From positions 1,985,501-2,049,500 of the forward strand of contig NC_089856.1 in assembly GCF_036373705.1 (NCBI RefSeq): a stretch of 64,000 nt of DNA, read 5' to 3'. Below are positions 18,899 through 48,600 of the stretch, piece by piece. The DNA comes from Amia ocellicauda. Lineage: Eukaryota > Chordata > Actinopteri > Amiiformes > Amiidae. The notes beneath the pieces were generated by a model, which worked only from the letters and a program-made list of their open reading frames with translations, was not told where the DNA came from and did not search any database. Numbering within the stretch: position 1 is the first letter of the stretch; each line of letters starts with the position of its first letter. The translations under genes were made by a program, and so were the position numbers.

Positions 18899-21800
18899 AT
18901 GCCGTCTGGTGAATACGAGTAAGTCTCCGATCAGCGCGGTTACTGTTGACGCAAATATAACCCGCCGTGTCCTAACCCGCCGCGCTGCCTGTTCTCGCCC
19001 GCAGCTCCAAGCCCAGCTGGGCCGACCAGGTCGAGGAAGAAGGCGACGACTCGGGTAAGCGCCGGAGCAGCCATTATGGGCAGAGATAGGCCGCAAACAG
19101 CCGCGTCGCACGTGTGGTGCAGCCGAGGCCGGGCAGACGGCCGCCCTGTGCCCGGGGAGCGGCGCTGCGTGTCGGCCACAGCACAGCCAGGCTGGGCCGG
19201 CTCTCGTTAGCGAACTGTCGCTGTGGTCGCAACGCAGGAACGGCCTGGGAAAATGGCGGAGGTTGAAAATAATGTAGTTGCAGCAATAGTGAGTGTTTTG
19301 CGGTTCAGCACTGCAGTGAGTCTGCACTTTATATTACTTTACAAAAATGCCCTATGTCCCCTAACCTCCGTACTTTATCTCTTACCTGTTAGCTATTAAA
19401 ACTAGTATGCAGCAGGATGTTAACTGTATATTTTATATACATTTTTGCACTCTCGTATTGCTCTGGTATCCTGTAACTGACAATAAACTAGTAAATAACA
19501 ATGAACCAGCAGGTTGGTGACGTAGGCCTATATAATGCCGGGCCATACTTCATTGATGCTAAACATCTGTATACAAGACTGCATTACAATGTATACTAAA
19601 GGTAGTTTGCTTCAAGTATTTTAATTGTATTTTACAGCAGTAATGTCAAACCTGGTATAGATGCACAAACAATGAATGTCAGGTTTTTCTTACACTTATT
19701 TTAATGGACAGTATATGTCAAGGCCCCACTTTACAAACAAACCCTGTCTGTGTTCCTCTGAGGTGCCAGGGTTTCTGTAGTTGTTTCTCCTCCGCTGTCT
19801 CTCCATGTCCTGGGGGGGATCTAACCGCTTTGCCACGGTTTCACAGGGACGCTCCCCTCGCCGAAGGAAACGATCAAAGGCAACATCAAAACCATCACAG
19901 AGTACAAGATCGACGAGGATGGCAAGAAATTTAAGGTGAGGTTGGGAATGGGAAAATGTCCAGAGGGTGTCAAATGAACACACATGCCTTTGTGGTTCAT
20001 CCAGCTGCAGTTCATCATAAGCCACCAGAAACTCAGCTTCACAGAATGGAGGGCCAGGATTAGGTGGCGTCTGTTTACCGGTGTAATCGTGACTTTCACA
20101 CACAGGACCGGGACTGTAGATTGCGGTAAATGCATTAAGCAATCCACACAACATCAGTACCACAGAAATAGTGTCTGGAGATCGTGCTGGAAGGATGGTG
20201 GAGAGCATCCGATAATCAAATTCTTGCCGATTTCTTCCAGATTGTCCGCACGTTCAAAATCGAGACCAGGAAGGCCTCTAAAGTTGTTGCCCGGAGAAAG
20301 GTATGACCCTGGATGCGTCAGTATGTGTTTTACGGTTTTATACTGTGCCAGCCATGTTTGTGCATCTTGACCCCAACTTGGTTAATTGACAAGCAGTTCA
20401 GACGCATTTCTGTAGGCTTACATGTAGATTCCCATGTGTTACTAACCTTTCTACAAACCAAGCCCGGTGTTCTTCTCTAGGGTTTTATATTCGCTGTAAT
20501 GAAAGCACGTCACCCACGACGGGTAGGTGTTTTGCTCGGCTCGGCTCACTTGTGTGTTCTGTCTTTGCACTGCCTAGAACTGGAAGAAGTTTGGGAATTC
20601 CGAGTTCGACCCTCCCGGCCCCAACGTGGCCACCACCACGGTCAGCGACGATGTCTTCATGACCTTCATCTCCAGCAAAGAGGTGAGCCGGAATTGCTGG
20701 GTTTTAGGAAGCTCGTTGTGAAGAGAAAAGGCCCTCAAACGTTCATGCAGCATCGGGGGCCTTGAGAGCAGCAGTCAGGAATGTTTTAATGAGCTTAAAG
20801 CAAGGCTGGTGCTAAGAAGCTGGGCATGGGCTGATAGCAGGAAGTGATGTAATGATACCCCCAGGATGACTCGTCTCTTGTCCCCCCTCTTCTCTCAGGA
20901 TCTGAACAGCCAGGACCTGGAGGAAGATCCCATGAACAAGCTGAGGGGCCAGAAGATCGTCTCCTGTAGGATCTGTAAAGGAGACCACTGGACCACCCGC
21001 TGTCCGTACAAGGACACGCTGGGCCCCATGCAGAAGGAGCTGGCCGAGCAGCTGGGTCTTTCCACCGGGGACAAGGAGAAGACCTCTGGTACTTGACCTC
21101 TCCCGTTCATTTGTAGTTGTTTTTGTTTTAGAGCCCCAAGGGCCCAATGTTCATGCATCAGGTGAGGGGGCATTAAAACGGCTGTCACCTTCTGGTTTCA
21201 CAGAGCCTGAGCCGGCACAGCCAGCACAGAGCAAGACCGGGAAGTACGTCCCCCCCAGCCTGCGGGACGGGAGCACTCGCCGAGGGGAGTCCATGCAGCC
21301 CAACCGCAGAGGTGAGTCGACGTGAACGTGGCTGGAGATGTTAGGCTAGAGACGGTGTCGGTCCTGCCTTCTCCCACGTCCCAGATCCAAGCCAAACCTC
21401 TTCTCTTCTCCTCCCCCCAGCGGACGACAATGCCACGATCCGCGTGACCAACCTGTCGGAGGACACCAGGGAGACGGACCTGCAGGAGCTGTTCCGCCCG
21501 TTCGGATCCATCTCCAGGATCTACCTGGCCAAGGACAAGAACACCGGCCAGTCCAAGGTGAGCAGGGCGTTCCCGGAGACGGTCCTTTGAAACCGCTGTG
21601 GGGGTGACTGTGTCTGTCTGCCCGAGCTGTGGGTGGCACAGAAGGCAGAGAGGTTTTAATAAAAAATGATCAGGCGTGGGTGGGGGGTGGGTTTCCTGAC
21701 GGTCCAGGCTGACGTTCTCTTGTCCGAGTGAGGAAAGCCGGAACCTCCAGACAGAGCGATCTGGGGCGGGCCCTGGCTGGGGTGGTTGAGCTGCCGAGCG

Positions 21801-22339
21801 GTCGGGTTGGCACGCTGTTCTGACCGCCTCCCTCTCGTCCCGCAGGGCTTCGCCTTCATCAGTTTCCACCGGCGCGAGGACGCGGCCCGAGCCATCGCCG
21901 GCGTGTCCGGCTTCGGCTACGATCACTTGATCCTGAACGTCGAATGGGCCAAGTAAGTCTCTTTCTTCAGAAATGCATCACTACCTTGTATTAATGGCTA
22001 ATTGTCCAATCAAAACCTGATCCGTTGACAAGGTGCACAGTTATAGATGTGATTAATTTAATTAGTGACGCTTATTGTAATTGATTTAAGCTCATGTGGA
22101 GGAAGTAATAACACTAAATTTGTGAAAAGCACTTTGAGTAAGTTATGGATTCGAGTGTTGTCGGCTTCAAAGGCGTTCATTGTTAAGAATCCGTCCCCTC
22201 AGGTTAGTTACAGTACGTTGCAGCCTATAGGTAGCGCTGACTGGTGTTTCACAGTGATATGCTAACAGATATGGCTACAACAGGTTTGAAGTGTGGATTT
22301 CAATTTTAAAACTCTTCTTCCAGACCTTCCAACAACTGA
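18899..22339 (+). CDS. EIF3G: EIF3G, translation initiation factor 3 subunit G, 10 coding exons
   Basis: Exons: 18899-18918, 19005-19054, 19847-19935, 20241-20300, 20578-20682, 20899-21088, 21204-21311, 21421-21557, 21846-21952, 22324-22339. They total 882 nt (293 aa plus stop), with consistent phases and GT-AG junctions. The product is the RNA-binding subunit of eIF3, which bridges the 40S subunit and mRNA during scanning and is also implicated in termination and reinitiation. In order: the eIF3I-binding N-terminus ([13 protein letters not shown]), [18 protein letters not shown], the zinc knuckle [13 protein letters not shown] at about residues 130-142, the [11 protein letters not shown] linker, then an RRM at about 212-289 with IRVTNL (RNP2) and GFAFISF (RNP1). 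The tail is KPSNN. It is shorter than human EIF3G (320 aa) because the segment after the acidic N-terminus is reduced. AATAAA at 22409. Confidence 0.97.
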
Positions 22340-22640
22340 GACGGAAAGAATTCCTGTGAACCTTTCCCACGTGAAGGAAGAGGAGAATCAGAATTGTAAT
22401 TGTCTGTTAATAAATATGATCTGGTCTTCAATATCTGCTGTGGATTAATGTCTTTCAACAGCCTTACCTGGTCTTATCTAGTTCTGATCATTATTAGGTT
22501 TGATTTTAAAATCAACTCGGCATTTATTTTCAGTGAACAGTGATTTGTATTTCTAGTTTTGCTGTCTGTTTACAAATGGATGTTTTCCTTTTGAAGTAAA
22601 AAGTTCCATCCCTGGAGTCTCCATGGATAATAAACATACT
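22340..22640 (+). other. EIF3G 3'UTR
   Basis: AATAAA at 22409-22414 and again at about 22629. Usage of each is unknown. Confidence 0.65.
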
Positions 22641-23880
22641 GGTGTCAAATTAAGCTTAATGTGCATGACCACCTCACAGTCAACAAATCCCTGTTCTGCA
22701 ACATGACGAAGGGCCCCTATGGTCACTTTCTGAACAGGAGTGGGAAGATAAAATGGGATTTGAAGTATGAAGACACTCCCAGTGCAGCATCTTCACAGAA
22801 TGACTTGCTCACAAGCAAGAGTGCAGTGAGGAGAGAAGGTGAAAGGGCTTTTTCCAGGACCACTGAAGTCCAGACCTGAGTGAAATGTTTGCACAGGACA
22901 CACTGCAGGTCCTCTTGTATTGCTGTAGGCCTTCCACCCATGGCACAGTGTGTTTGGATCAACAGTGGATCTTCCTACTGTAGTTCGACTGCTTGATCTG
23001 CATCAAGGGCAGAACACACACTGAAAGTGGTATGGCATCTTTGATACTAGGTAGACTGGTATGTGATTTCCAGTCACATCTCTTCCTAAAACCAGCATTG
23101 AGAGATTTGGAAAATGAAGGGGTATCTTGGGAAAACATTTGACAAGTGGAACTACACACTAAGAAGTGCATCCCTCTGGGTCAAAAATTTAAATGAGTTT
23201 TTAATGAGAATTGTGTACAAAAATGTATTTATGGCACAAAAACTAAAAACCATTACCCACTGCTCCCTTATAATATCCTACATCACCACCTTTAAAACTG
23301 TAGGGGGGTTAAGTTTTTGTAAAATTAAATTCCTTTTACAATGTTACTATTAAGGAACCAACTTTTTATCCATTACATACAGTTAAAGAGTAAAATTTAA
23401 GCAAATTACTTAGCAGGGCTGGAAACCAGTCATTTGGACTAATGGCATTGGTCTGAATGATCCAATTGAATGTACAGGCAGAGGATCATCCCTGGTACCT
23501 CCAACACCAAAGCCCTGCCCCGGCTCGGTGTCCCAATACACTGTACTGGCACAAGTGGACTATAGGCTCCATACAGCCCATTAGATTTTAAAATTCCAGC
23601 TGGGTAATTGCTGTACAGCTTCAATATATTCAGTTATTTAATAGCCATGGTGTTAATTTGATCCGTGTACACAAGAGCATTCGCCACGGTTTAGAACATT
23701 ATCCAAAAAAAAGTTACAGCCTGTAATTTGTCCACTTGACCCTTTAGGACTAACGAGGGTCAAAACCCCAACCCAGCTCGGACGTTGGGCAGGTAGGCAC
23801 ACAACCCTGCCGTGAACGGAAGTACAGGAGTGTGTAACAATTCTCCCTCCGGCAATCTGACCAAAACACAGCAGTTCCAT
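22641..23880. other. Intergenic DNA between convergent EIF3G and DNMT1
   Basis: The 3' ends of the two genes face each other here. Only short unsupported frames are seen. Confidence 0.55.
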
Positions 23881-25279
23881 TTAATAAGAGCTTTATTTGA
23901 AATATTACAACATATAAAAACTACATACAATTATTTCCCGCTTGCTGGAAGCGGATCGATGTTGCAAATACATGGTTAAAATTACATTAAAAACAGACAA
24001 ATAAAATTACACAATGGCACCACATTGTCATCTTTGTAAAATCATGGGTCGGTCGGCGGGCGATCGCTCGCTGATATGGGAGTGAAATGCAGGGCTTCAG
24101 TGCTTTATAAGAAGCCCCTCGGAGGCGGCGTCTCGAGAGCGGGAACGTGCGAGGATTCAGTCGGCCATGTACACGTTTTCCTGTTTCACATTCTCTGTTG
24201 GAGCACAGAAATAAGTGGTATTGCAGTTGGACAACAGAGCTTTACAGACTGCACAGCGAGGGCACGACGGGCGCCTCCGACACCCGGCTGAAGAGCCTGC
24301 GATGCGTCAATCTTTACAAGACCCCGTCACAACAAGTCTACCAAACTAATTCAAGTTTCATTTATTCCAGCTGGAAGAACTAAACGCATTGCACTGCTAC
24401 TGTATGTACTGCACTGGCATCACAATGGTGGTCGTGGACGACAAGGGTTATGGTTAAAACAGCCTCATTTGTATTTTAATCTTAACCCTCTGCAGTCCAA
24501 TTTTGCAGCCGTCGTGTCCAATTTTGTGAAGAAAACATTTCAGACCAAGTTAAAATAAAATAATTTTGCAAAAAACAATGCACAAAGCAGTATTATTCCA
24601 AAGGACACCCTCATTGTAAAATTGTGCAAAACAACTCAACTAGAAAAAAAGGACCAACAGGCTTTTGACTATTACTCCAGGTGCAAATAAGTGCAAAACT
24701 AAAAAAAAGTTCTGGCAGTACATTATAGTACAGTATAGTTTAGCCTGCGTCCGTCACTTCCTGACTGCCGACTCTCACAGGGGGGCTTCGCCCATAAGTT
24801 TTGAGTTTTCCATCGCGATGTTATCAAAGGCTGCTGAAGGCCGTGCTCGGCTTTTTCTTTGCAAAAGACGCGATCAGAGACGTCAGACCGTGTCCGACAC
24901 AGGACCGCAACTGCATCTTTACAATGTCTGATCCAGTCCGACTCAGGACTGCAGCGGGTTAAAGCACTCCCTCGACCGGACCAGTAATATTCCGTCTTCA
25001 CTGACACTTTTTCCACATACTGGATTAGATAACCTATAGCAACTGCTTAAATTCAACTTCTAAATCTTTTAACTCCAGCGACGTCTCCTTTAGAGAAGTT
25101 AGTTAAGTAGCATCTACTGGACTTCAGTTGTATGGAAATCAGCCTAATTTTTTATACATAAAACTGGTGGTGTCACTAGGATTTGAACACATTGTGCATG
25201 TAAAGAAATGTAAACTCAGTGTGACGGTTTGTTGAAAAATGAAGTTTGAATTCAGAAAGTGCGAGTTCCAGATCATTAC
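23880..25279 (-). other. DNMT1 3' region: likely 3'UTR, possibly holding the last coding exon
   Basis: A minus-strand AATAAA (TTTATT at 23892-23897) marks the likely transcript end. The last few codons of DNMT1 are either read straight through from 25280 to a stop at 25176-25178, or spliced from GCAG/GTAATG at 25280 to an exon in this interval. One in-phase candidate acceptor is CTAAAG near 25093, but it is weak. Confidence 0.5.
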
Positions 25280-41134
<15,855 letters not shown>

Positions 41135-41700
41135 CGCAAGTTTGAACGCGCTGGATTAAAATAAAGGAAAGGCGATTAAAAATGCAGTGCGCGGCTGTGT
41201 GAGATTAAAAGGAAGGGAAAAAAACAAAGAACCCGCAAAAGAGGGTTACAAAAATAAAATATCCTTAAAGACGCGCAGCGCAGGCGGAGTGCAGCGCAGA
41301 GGAGGCGCTTCTTATGGATCCTGTCTGCAGCTGCGGCGCGGCGGGCCGGCTTTTCGCGCGGAAACCGGGGTACACCGGACTCTACCATTCGTCAAGCGCA
41401 GAGGTGAGGCGGCCGTCTGCTGGGTCGTGTTCAACCACGTCCGCTGGCGGCGCTTCAGCCTCACACGGGATGCGCGTTTCCGCCTCCCCCCCAGACGAGA
41501 CCCGTGTTTGTTCTTGCGGTTGATGCATCTTTGGCGGGTTCCTTCCAGTGCAATGTTGGTCCCCACCCCCCCCCCTCCAGAATGGTCGCACCCCCCAGCA
41601 ACCTATCCCGGGTTTTACCACTTCCGGGATGAAAAGGGGGGACGAGCGGCTTCAATTCCCAGCGCGCTGTTTCAATTGCCCCAGCTGTTTGTGATAAAGA
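41135..41700 (-). promoter_or_regulatory. DNMT1 promoter with E2F-like palindrome
   Basis: TTTCGCGCGGAAA at 41352-41364 is a near-palindromic double E2F site about 220 bp upstream of the ATG, in a CpG-rich stretch. An ETS-type CTTCCGGGA follows near 41621. DNMT1 is an established E2F/RB target in mammals, so S-phase control is likely here too. Confidence 0.65.
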
Positions 41701-43769
41701 CGGGGCTTCGGGGGTGGAAATAATAAGTGCACTTGTTATCTGCGCTATTAAAGTACGCCCTGTGCGACAATACGCATTTGACTGTTATTATGCACACCCC
41801 TGTTACTGTGAAATACTATATCTGAAGACGCGCAGCCCAAGTGATACACATTAAGGACAATGGGGGTGTGGCTGTCTACTACGGAGTATAACGCTATTTC
41901 CAGCAGGGACGGCGCCGCGCTTAGAGAGCAGATCATCATGTTGTGTCATTTATAAGGCAGCGATGCGATAATCATTGCGGCGACGTGAGGGGGAAATGAA
42001 TACGGCTCGTATAGGTTATCAGCTCGACCCCCGGGGTGCAGGATTGGACTCGCCCACAAGGACGCCGTGTGCACCGTGTGGTACCAGTAGCGCCGCGGGA
42101 GGGCTCTGCCGCGAAACTTCAACCGTCCGGCGGACGTGCAGCGATGTGTCCGAACAGGCATGGTCTTAGCACCCAGGCGTTTCCTTCCTTCCTTCCTTCC
42201 TTCCTTCTTTCCTTCTTTCTTTAGTAGCATCATTGTTATCTACTCTGTGCCCCGAAGTTCCCGCCACTGTAATACATCTAAGACCATGCAATTAGTTGTT
42301 AATTGTTGGAAATAAGACAATGGAGTGTGATTACAACACTTTGAATAAACACAGACACTTCAGTAATATGCATTTCAGTCAGGGACTGTTATATTTAGGT
42401 AACTTGCATTTAGGGTTTGGAAATCCTGTTTTCCTGCTGGGAATAAACCCCTGGATCCGCTCCCTCCCCCGTTAGCTTTTTGGTTGCAATTTGCTCTAAT
42501 TGTGCAGCCCACTATTTAGTGCACGTTTCTCATTGTCGTTTTTATTTGAGTGATCATATTTCACCGAGTGTCCGTGCAGTACAAAGCAGTTACAGAGGCA
42601 TTTGGGAAACGTGGAGAAAATGCAGATGAGTCCGCAGCGCCTCCTCTCGCCTGCCCTGCACGCTGGCTGTCTATCTGTGTGGGTTTTGTGTATTTTTACC
42701 ATGTTAATAATAGTATCAGTACCTTATTGTTTCCTATGCTTATCGTATCTGCATCATATGTGTAGTACTTTTATGATGCATTTTATGCATAGGGAAAACC
42801 CCAATGCATCTTAAGGCTGCTTATATTATCTGTCCTGGTGTTGCTCTGCTCCATGGTAGGGTTTTCTGGGCTGTGAATTCCCCCTCTTCCACAGGGGGGC
42901 GCCCGAGTACAAAGTAAATAATTCACCAACAGGGGCGAGAGCAAATTGTCATGTTGTTCTGGGTCATGATTACGTAGTGACAGAGTGGAAACGGCTGTCT
43001 GTGCATCGCTCTTGGGAATGTCCTTTGATTCCCACAGATCTGTGCTTTATTACACAGATTGCATGCCATCATCCAACACTTCATAAATAGTTTTTCACCT
43101 CTTTAATGTTCGCATCAATGATAATAATAATGATCAGTTTTCAGTCATTTAAACAAACGTGCATCACGTGTACGCCTCAAGGGCCCGAACTAACAGAATA
43201 CATTTTGTTCCATCGCAAACTCAAACAAACACACTCTTTTAATAAACACGTCCGCATCTGTGTCTGCGATGTGCATGTGGAAGGCCCCTCTTATCATTTT
43301 TCACGCGTTTATAACATCTGTGGTTTCCTGTTTGTTTGGGGGGTTTTCTTCTATTATTTCGGGCCCCTGGCTGTGTAATTTGTTTCTCTGTTGTCTTTTT
43401 TTGGTCCAGGCTCCCAGCGATTGTTCTGTCAATAAGACAAGAAGGACGTGTATAAAAAGGCCTCCGAAACACTTTTCAGAAAAGCGGATGGCAAGTTTTC
43501 AGGGAGGGGAAAGACATTCGGTTGCACACAGCTCCCACCCGCCTTGCTCTTCAGTGGCGGACTTGCATCTATATTGGGCCTCACACCAGATCCTCACCTA
43601 CTGACAGTGAGTGTTGTTTGAGTGCCAGGTAGTGCAGTGGATTAGTTCGACAACTGTGTGCCACTGGAGCCAGGCTTCCCTAATCCACGTTGATCTCATT
43701 GATTTTCTGAAAGGAAGTATAGAGATATGCGGATAGTATTTCAACAAGATTGAAGAGTGTAGAATTGAG
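41701..43769. other. Intergenic DNA upstream of DNMT1
   Basis: Contains a CCTT microsatellite (42181-42223) and a CTCF-like sequence CCACAGGGGGGCGCC (42889-42903). No coding exon is recognised. Confidence 0.55.
42181..42223. repeat. CCTT microsatellite
   Basis: About ten tetranucleotide units, decaying to CTTT at the 3' side. Confidence 0.95.
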
Positions 43770-44308
43770 AACAAGGGCAGTGATGTTCAGACTGTACAAT
43801 GCACTAGTTAGACCTCATCTGGATACTGTGGACAGTTCTGGGCTCCACACTTCAAGAAAGATATCGCTGCTCTAGAGGCAGTTCAGAGGAGAGCAACCAG
43901 ACTTATTCCAGGTCTGAAGGGAATGTCCTACTGAGAGACTGAGGACCTGAACCTTTTCACCCTGGAACAGAGGAGACTACGTGGGGACTTGATCCAAGTC
44001 TTCAAAATCATGAAGGGCATCGACCACATCAAACCAGAGGAGCTTTTCCAGATCAGCAGGGACACACGCACCCGGGGACACAAATGGAAATTGGGCTTCA
44101 AGGCATTCAAAACTGAAAACAGGAGACACTTCTTCACACAGAGAGGCGTCACAATCTGAACAAACTCCCCAGCGATGTGGCTGAAGAGACAATTTGGGAA
44201 CATTCAAAAACAGACTGGATAGGATCCTTGATCACTTAGTTATTAATGGACACCAAACGAGCACGATGGGGCGAATGGCCTCCTCTCGACTGGACACTGT
44301 CTTATGTT
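43770..44308 (+). mobile_element. LINE 3' fragment (CR1/L2-like), copy 2
   Basis: Near-identical to 15401-15940 over its whole length, starting at the same internal point (AACAAGGGCAGT) and carrying the same TGA after RRHFFTQRGVTI. Ends GGGGCGAATGGCCTCC ... CTTATGTTTC. Confidence 0.85.
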
Positions 44309-44804
44309 TCTTAAGTTTCTCATGTACAGGTCAGAGATTAATTAAAACTGAAGAATCTTCAGTCCCAGTTCTTCAGCTCTTTCTTCCAACTATCAACAGG
44401 AAAGAAAAGGTCTTCCATTCATCTTCAGGTCAGACAGACGTCGATTAAACTTACGGAACAGATCCTTGACTCCAAAAGTGAATGAGTATCTCAATCTACT
44501 CTCCGAAAAAATCACCTGTCTTGTTGTGCATAGCAAGAGCTCACCTTTAAAGGCAAGACTCAAAAACCAAACCAAAACCCCCCTAAAAAAGAGTTTTAAT
44601 ATAAAGCCGAACAGCCTGGAGAAGCTGTTAGTGTGGTTTAATGTTTACCCGGAATGAACTTCACTTACTGGAAACACCTGCAGCTGTATGTGACAAACAA
44701 GCACAATCTGCTTCGCTGTAGGGTCTTCACACATGAAAAAGCTCTCTAATGTTTTATTTCTCTGCAGTGGGTTTGTGTACAGATCACAAACAGGAAGTGA
44801 TGTA
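44309..44804. other. Intergenic DNA, no gene seen
   Basis: Only short unsupported frames. Confidence 0.5.
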
Positions 44805-45664
<860 letters not shown>

Positions 45665-48600
45665 TATGTGTCCAATTGTCTCGTACCTTAACCTTTCTGA
45701 GCTATGTGCTGGGTTACAGGCTGTCATTATGGGGAGATGCTTAAGTCCCATTGATAAGGACCCTAACCCTGATCCCAGCCCAGTTCTCCAGCCAGTACTA
45801 GGGTCCTTTGTATGATTTGTGATATTATTCGGCTTAATGATGAAACCTACAATCCTCTGCACTGCTGCTTGAATGCAGAAGAAGGTCTCGGTGTCCTACA
45901 CGGCTCGTGTTATTCACACGTAGGTTGAGAGGTGAAACATGGGTCACGAGGTCAGGTTTTAAGATCTCTGAGTAATAAAGGGAAAGAAAACCCCAGGTTG
46001 ACCCCGATTACCAGCAGCTAAATCCATCTTTCATTTCCCACACTCGATGGCTGAAGTGTGTCTGGTGTTGTGGTGTTTTTGGGTTGGGTTGACCAGAGTT
46101 AATTAATGCGTTGCAGAATGACCCCGTCAGCCTGCAGGAAACAACCAAACAAGAAAAGCAAGTGTGAAGCAGAGCAGAGTTTGGCTTTAATGCGTCGATG
46201 CTTTGTGCTTTGCTTTGTGAAGAAAGCAGAAAAGTAACAGGAAAGTTCACTCAAGTGGCTCCGCTACCACAGACCCCATCTTACGCGCTGCTCGAACTCA
46301 ACGGCCCCCGTCACGAAGTGGTATTCGGTGAGGTTAATACACCGACACTAGATGCACCGCATTTGTTTACTGGAAAACCAAGACTGTGCTGCCTCTTCAG
46401 CCGGTGTCTTTTTTCTTTTCGAGGTTGCGGTGTGAGATGAGACTTTCACACAGCAGGGGGGCCCGTTGGGCTGGTTTCAGAATGTGCTCGACCATGAGAG
46501 TCAGGGCACGGAGGTGTTGCAGATGAAAGTGCGAGTGCAAGCACAAAGAAACCCAGGGGATGTAAATCTGCTGCGTTTCATTCGCTGTGGCCGTGAGCTT
46601 TGAAACGTGTCGTGTTGTTGTTGGTGTGTGTGTGTGTGTGTGTCTACTTCTTCTGTGTCTGTGTGCCATACTGTCCTTCAGGGGTTCATATAAACGTAGC
46701 AATACAGTATTCAATGCCTTTGCTCGCCTGTCAGGAACCCCAACTGACACGGTTGGCCATTTCCCCAAGGTTTGCATCCCACGGGGCAATTTGTAGACAC
46801 ACATTTCAGCAGAGGAACTCTCCCATCACTCTTCCTGCGATTTTCGTATGAAATCTTTTGTGGGATCAGGACAAAGTTAAAAAATTAAAAAGTAATTTCA
46901 TATGAGAACAGGCTGAGATGAACACGAGTCAACAATTCGCACGTACGGCGCCGGCACCACAAAGACACCCTTTCTACATTGTTTCCTTGAGCAGGCCGAG
47001 GCGGGGCGCGCTGGGCCCCGTCTGACAGATCCTATCTCTGGCCGCGGGATGACACCTGGCCGTTGTTGTGAATCGCTGTCATTCATGGCGTCGGCAGGTC
47101 CCCTATCCCCCCGTCCCGTCCTGTGAGATGGAGGTAGGCAGCTGGGCAGGATGTGAGATGCTATCGCGTGCTCAGGCAACACACAGGCAGGCGGTTCAAA
47201 GACACCCGTCCCACCTGGAAGACCGGGGACACGGGATTGAGGCGCTTCAGTTTGAGATTTCTTCAGGAAGACCATCTGAGTCTGCGCACCAGTTCGGCAG
47301 CCCACTGTCTCTGTGTGGTATTTATAACCCGAATGTAACCCCAAGCAGTTCCTTGCAGTAAAGTTTTTTTCAGTTTTACTTTTAGTTTGTCTTTTCGGCC
47401 AATGAATGTACTTCAATATGCAGGTGCTAAAGCGCCGTGGCAGATTAATTGTGATATGTAGCAGAGACCAGATCAATATTTAGAATAATTGAGCTAGTTT
47501 TATAATCTCCTCAGTGTCGTTCACTCTTTTTATGATTATGTTTACGATAGCAGCAGCACTAGTGTAAATGGTGGTTATAATAAGACCAATAGGGGTCAGT
47601 GTGTCACTAACTTTATCCCTGTTGGTTGCAGGCAAAGGGATGTGTACAATTACTGGCTTGAACCACAGTTAGGAATATAAGTGGTTACTGCTTTAAACGT
47701 ACCTATTTGATACATCATTTTGCAAAGGAAACACATAAAGTATGTTTTTAGAGCCTTTAAATAGCACAGTGAAAGATATTAAACTAGTCTTAAACCACTG
47801 TAGTAAGTTATACTTTAAATTCTGCACGGCGCTGCGATTAAATTGGCCTAATGCTGAGCTGATTAAATGCTGCAGACCGAACACTTAATGACTTCCTCCA
47901 AGCCGGCAGATTTAAATCACCAGTTTAAAGTATTCCTCACGTTTCATCACTTTGTGCTCTGATTTAAAATGACCCGGTAGGAGAAATGTACACACTGATT
48001 GTGAAAGTGTAGCTTAAATTATGTGATTTTAGGTCTCTTGAAGGAAATATATTTAAAACCTTCATTAACACACATAATAGCAATTGCATGTGAATGGATA
48101 GCTGATAGCCGTGCAGATTTTGAACGTCTAAACCGCCCGGTTTTCTTTCTTTTACTTATTGATATTTACATGATGTGGAGCTAAGAGGTAAAACTATGGT
48201 TCCATTTGCGTTTTTTACATTATTTTACATTGCATAAATAAAATTACATAAAATTAAATCAAATGTACTGCCAGCCCTGCCCATAATATATAATGACTGC
48301 TGTTGAAGTGAGACCTGTGACTCGTGTGGGCTTGTGGCTTTCTAGGAACAGGGGTGGTTTCAGAGCACTGTGAGGCAGTGATTTCTTTCCCCCTGCCCCA
48401 CACGTTTTCCCCGCCTAAGCCCGTTAAACAGTCTGATCATCTGAGCTCATGATGGATAATTACTATAACGAGGCTCCATGCTCAGAAAGGTCTATATAAT
48501 GGTGGCCTCACGCCCCACACTGTGCATCTGCTAATTCACAACATAAAAAGTGTTCACTCATTCACTGTGAGGGCTTGGACAAGAACCAATGAAAGACAAA

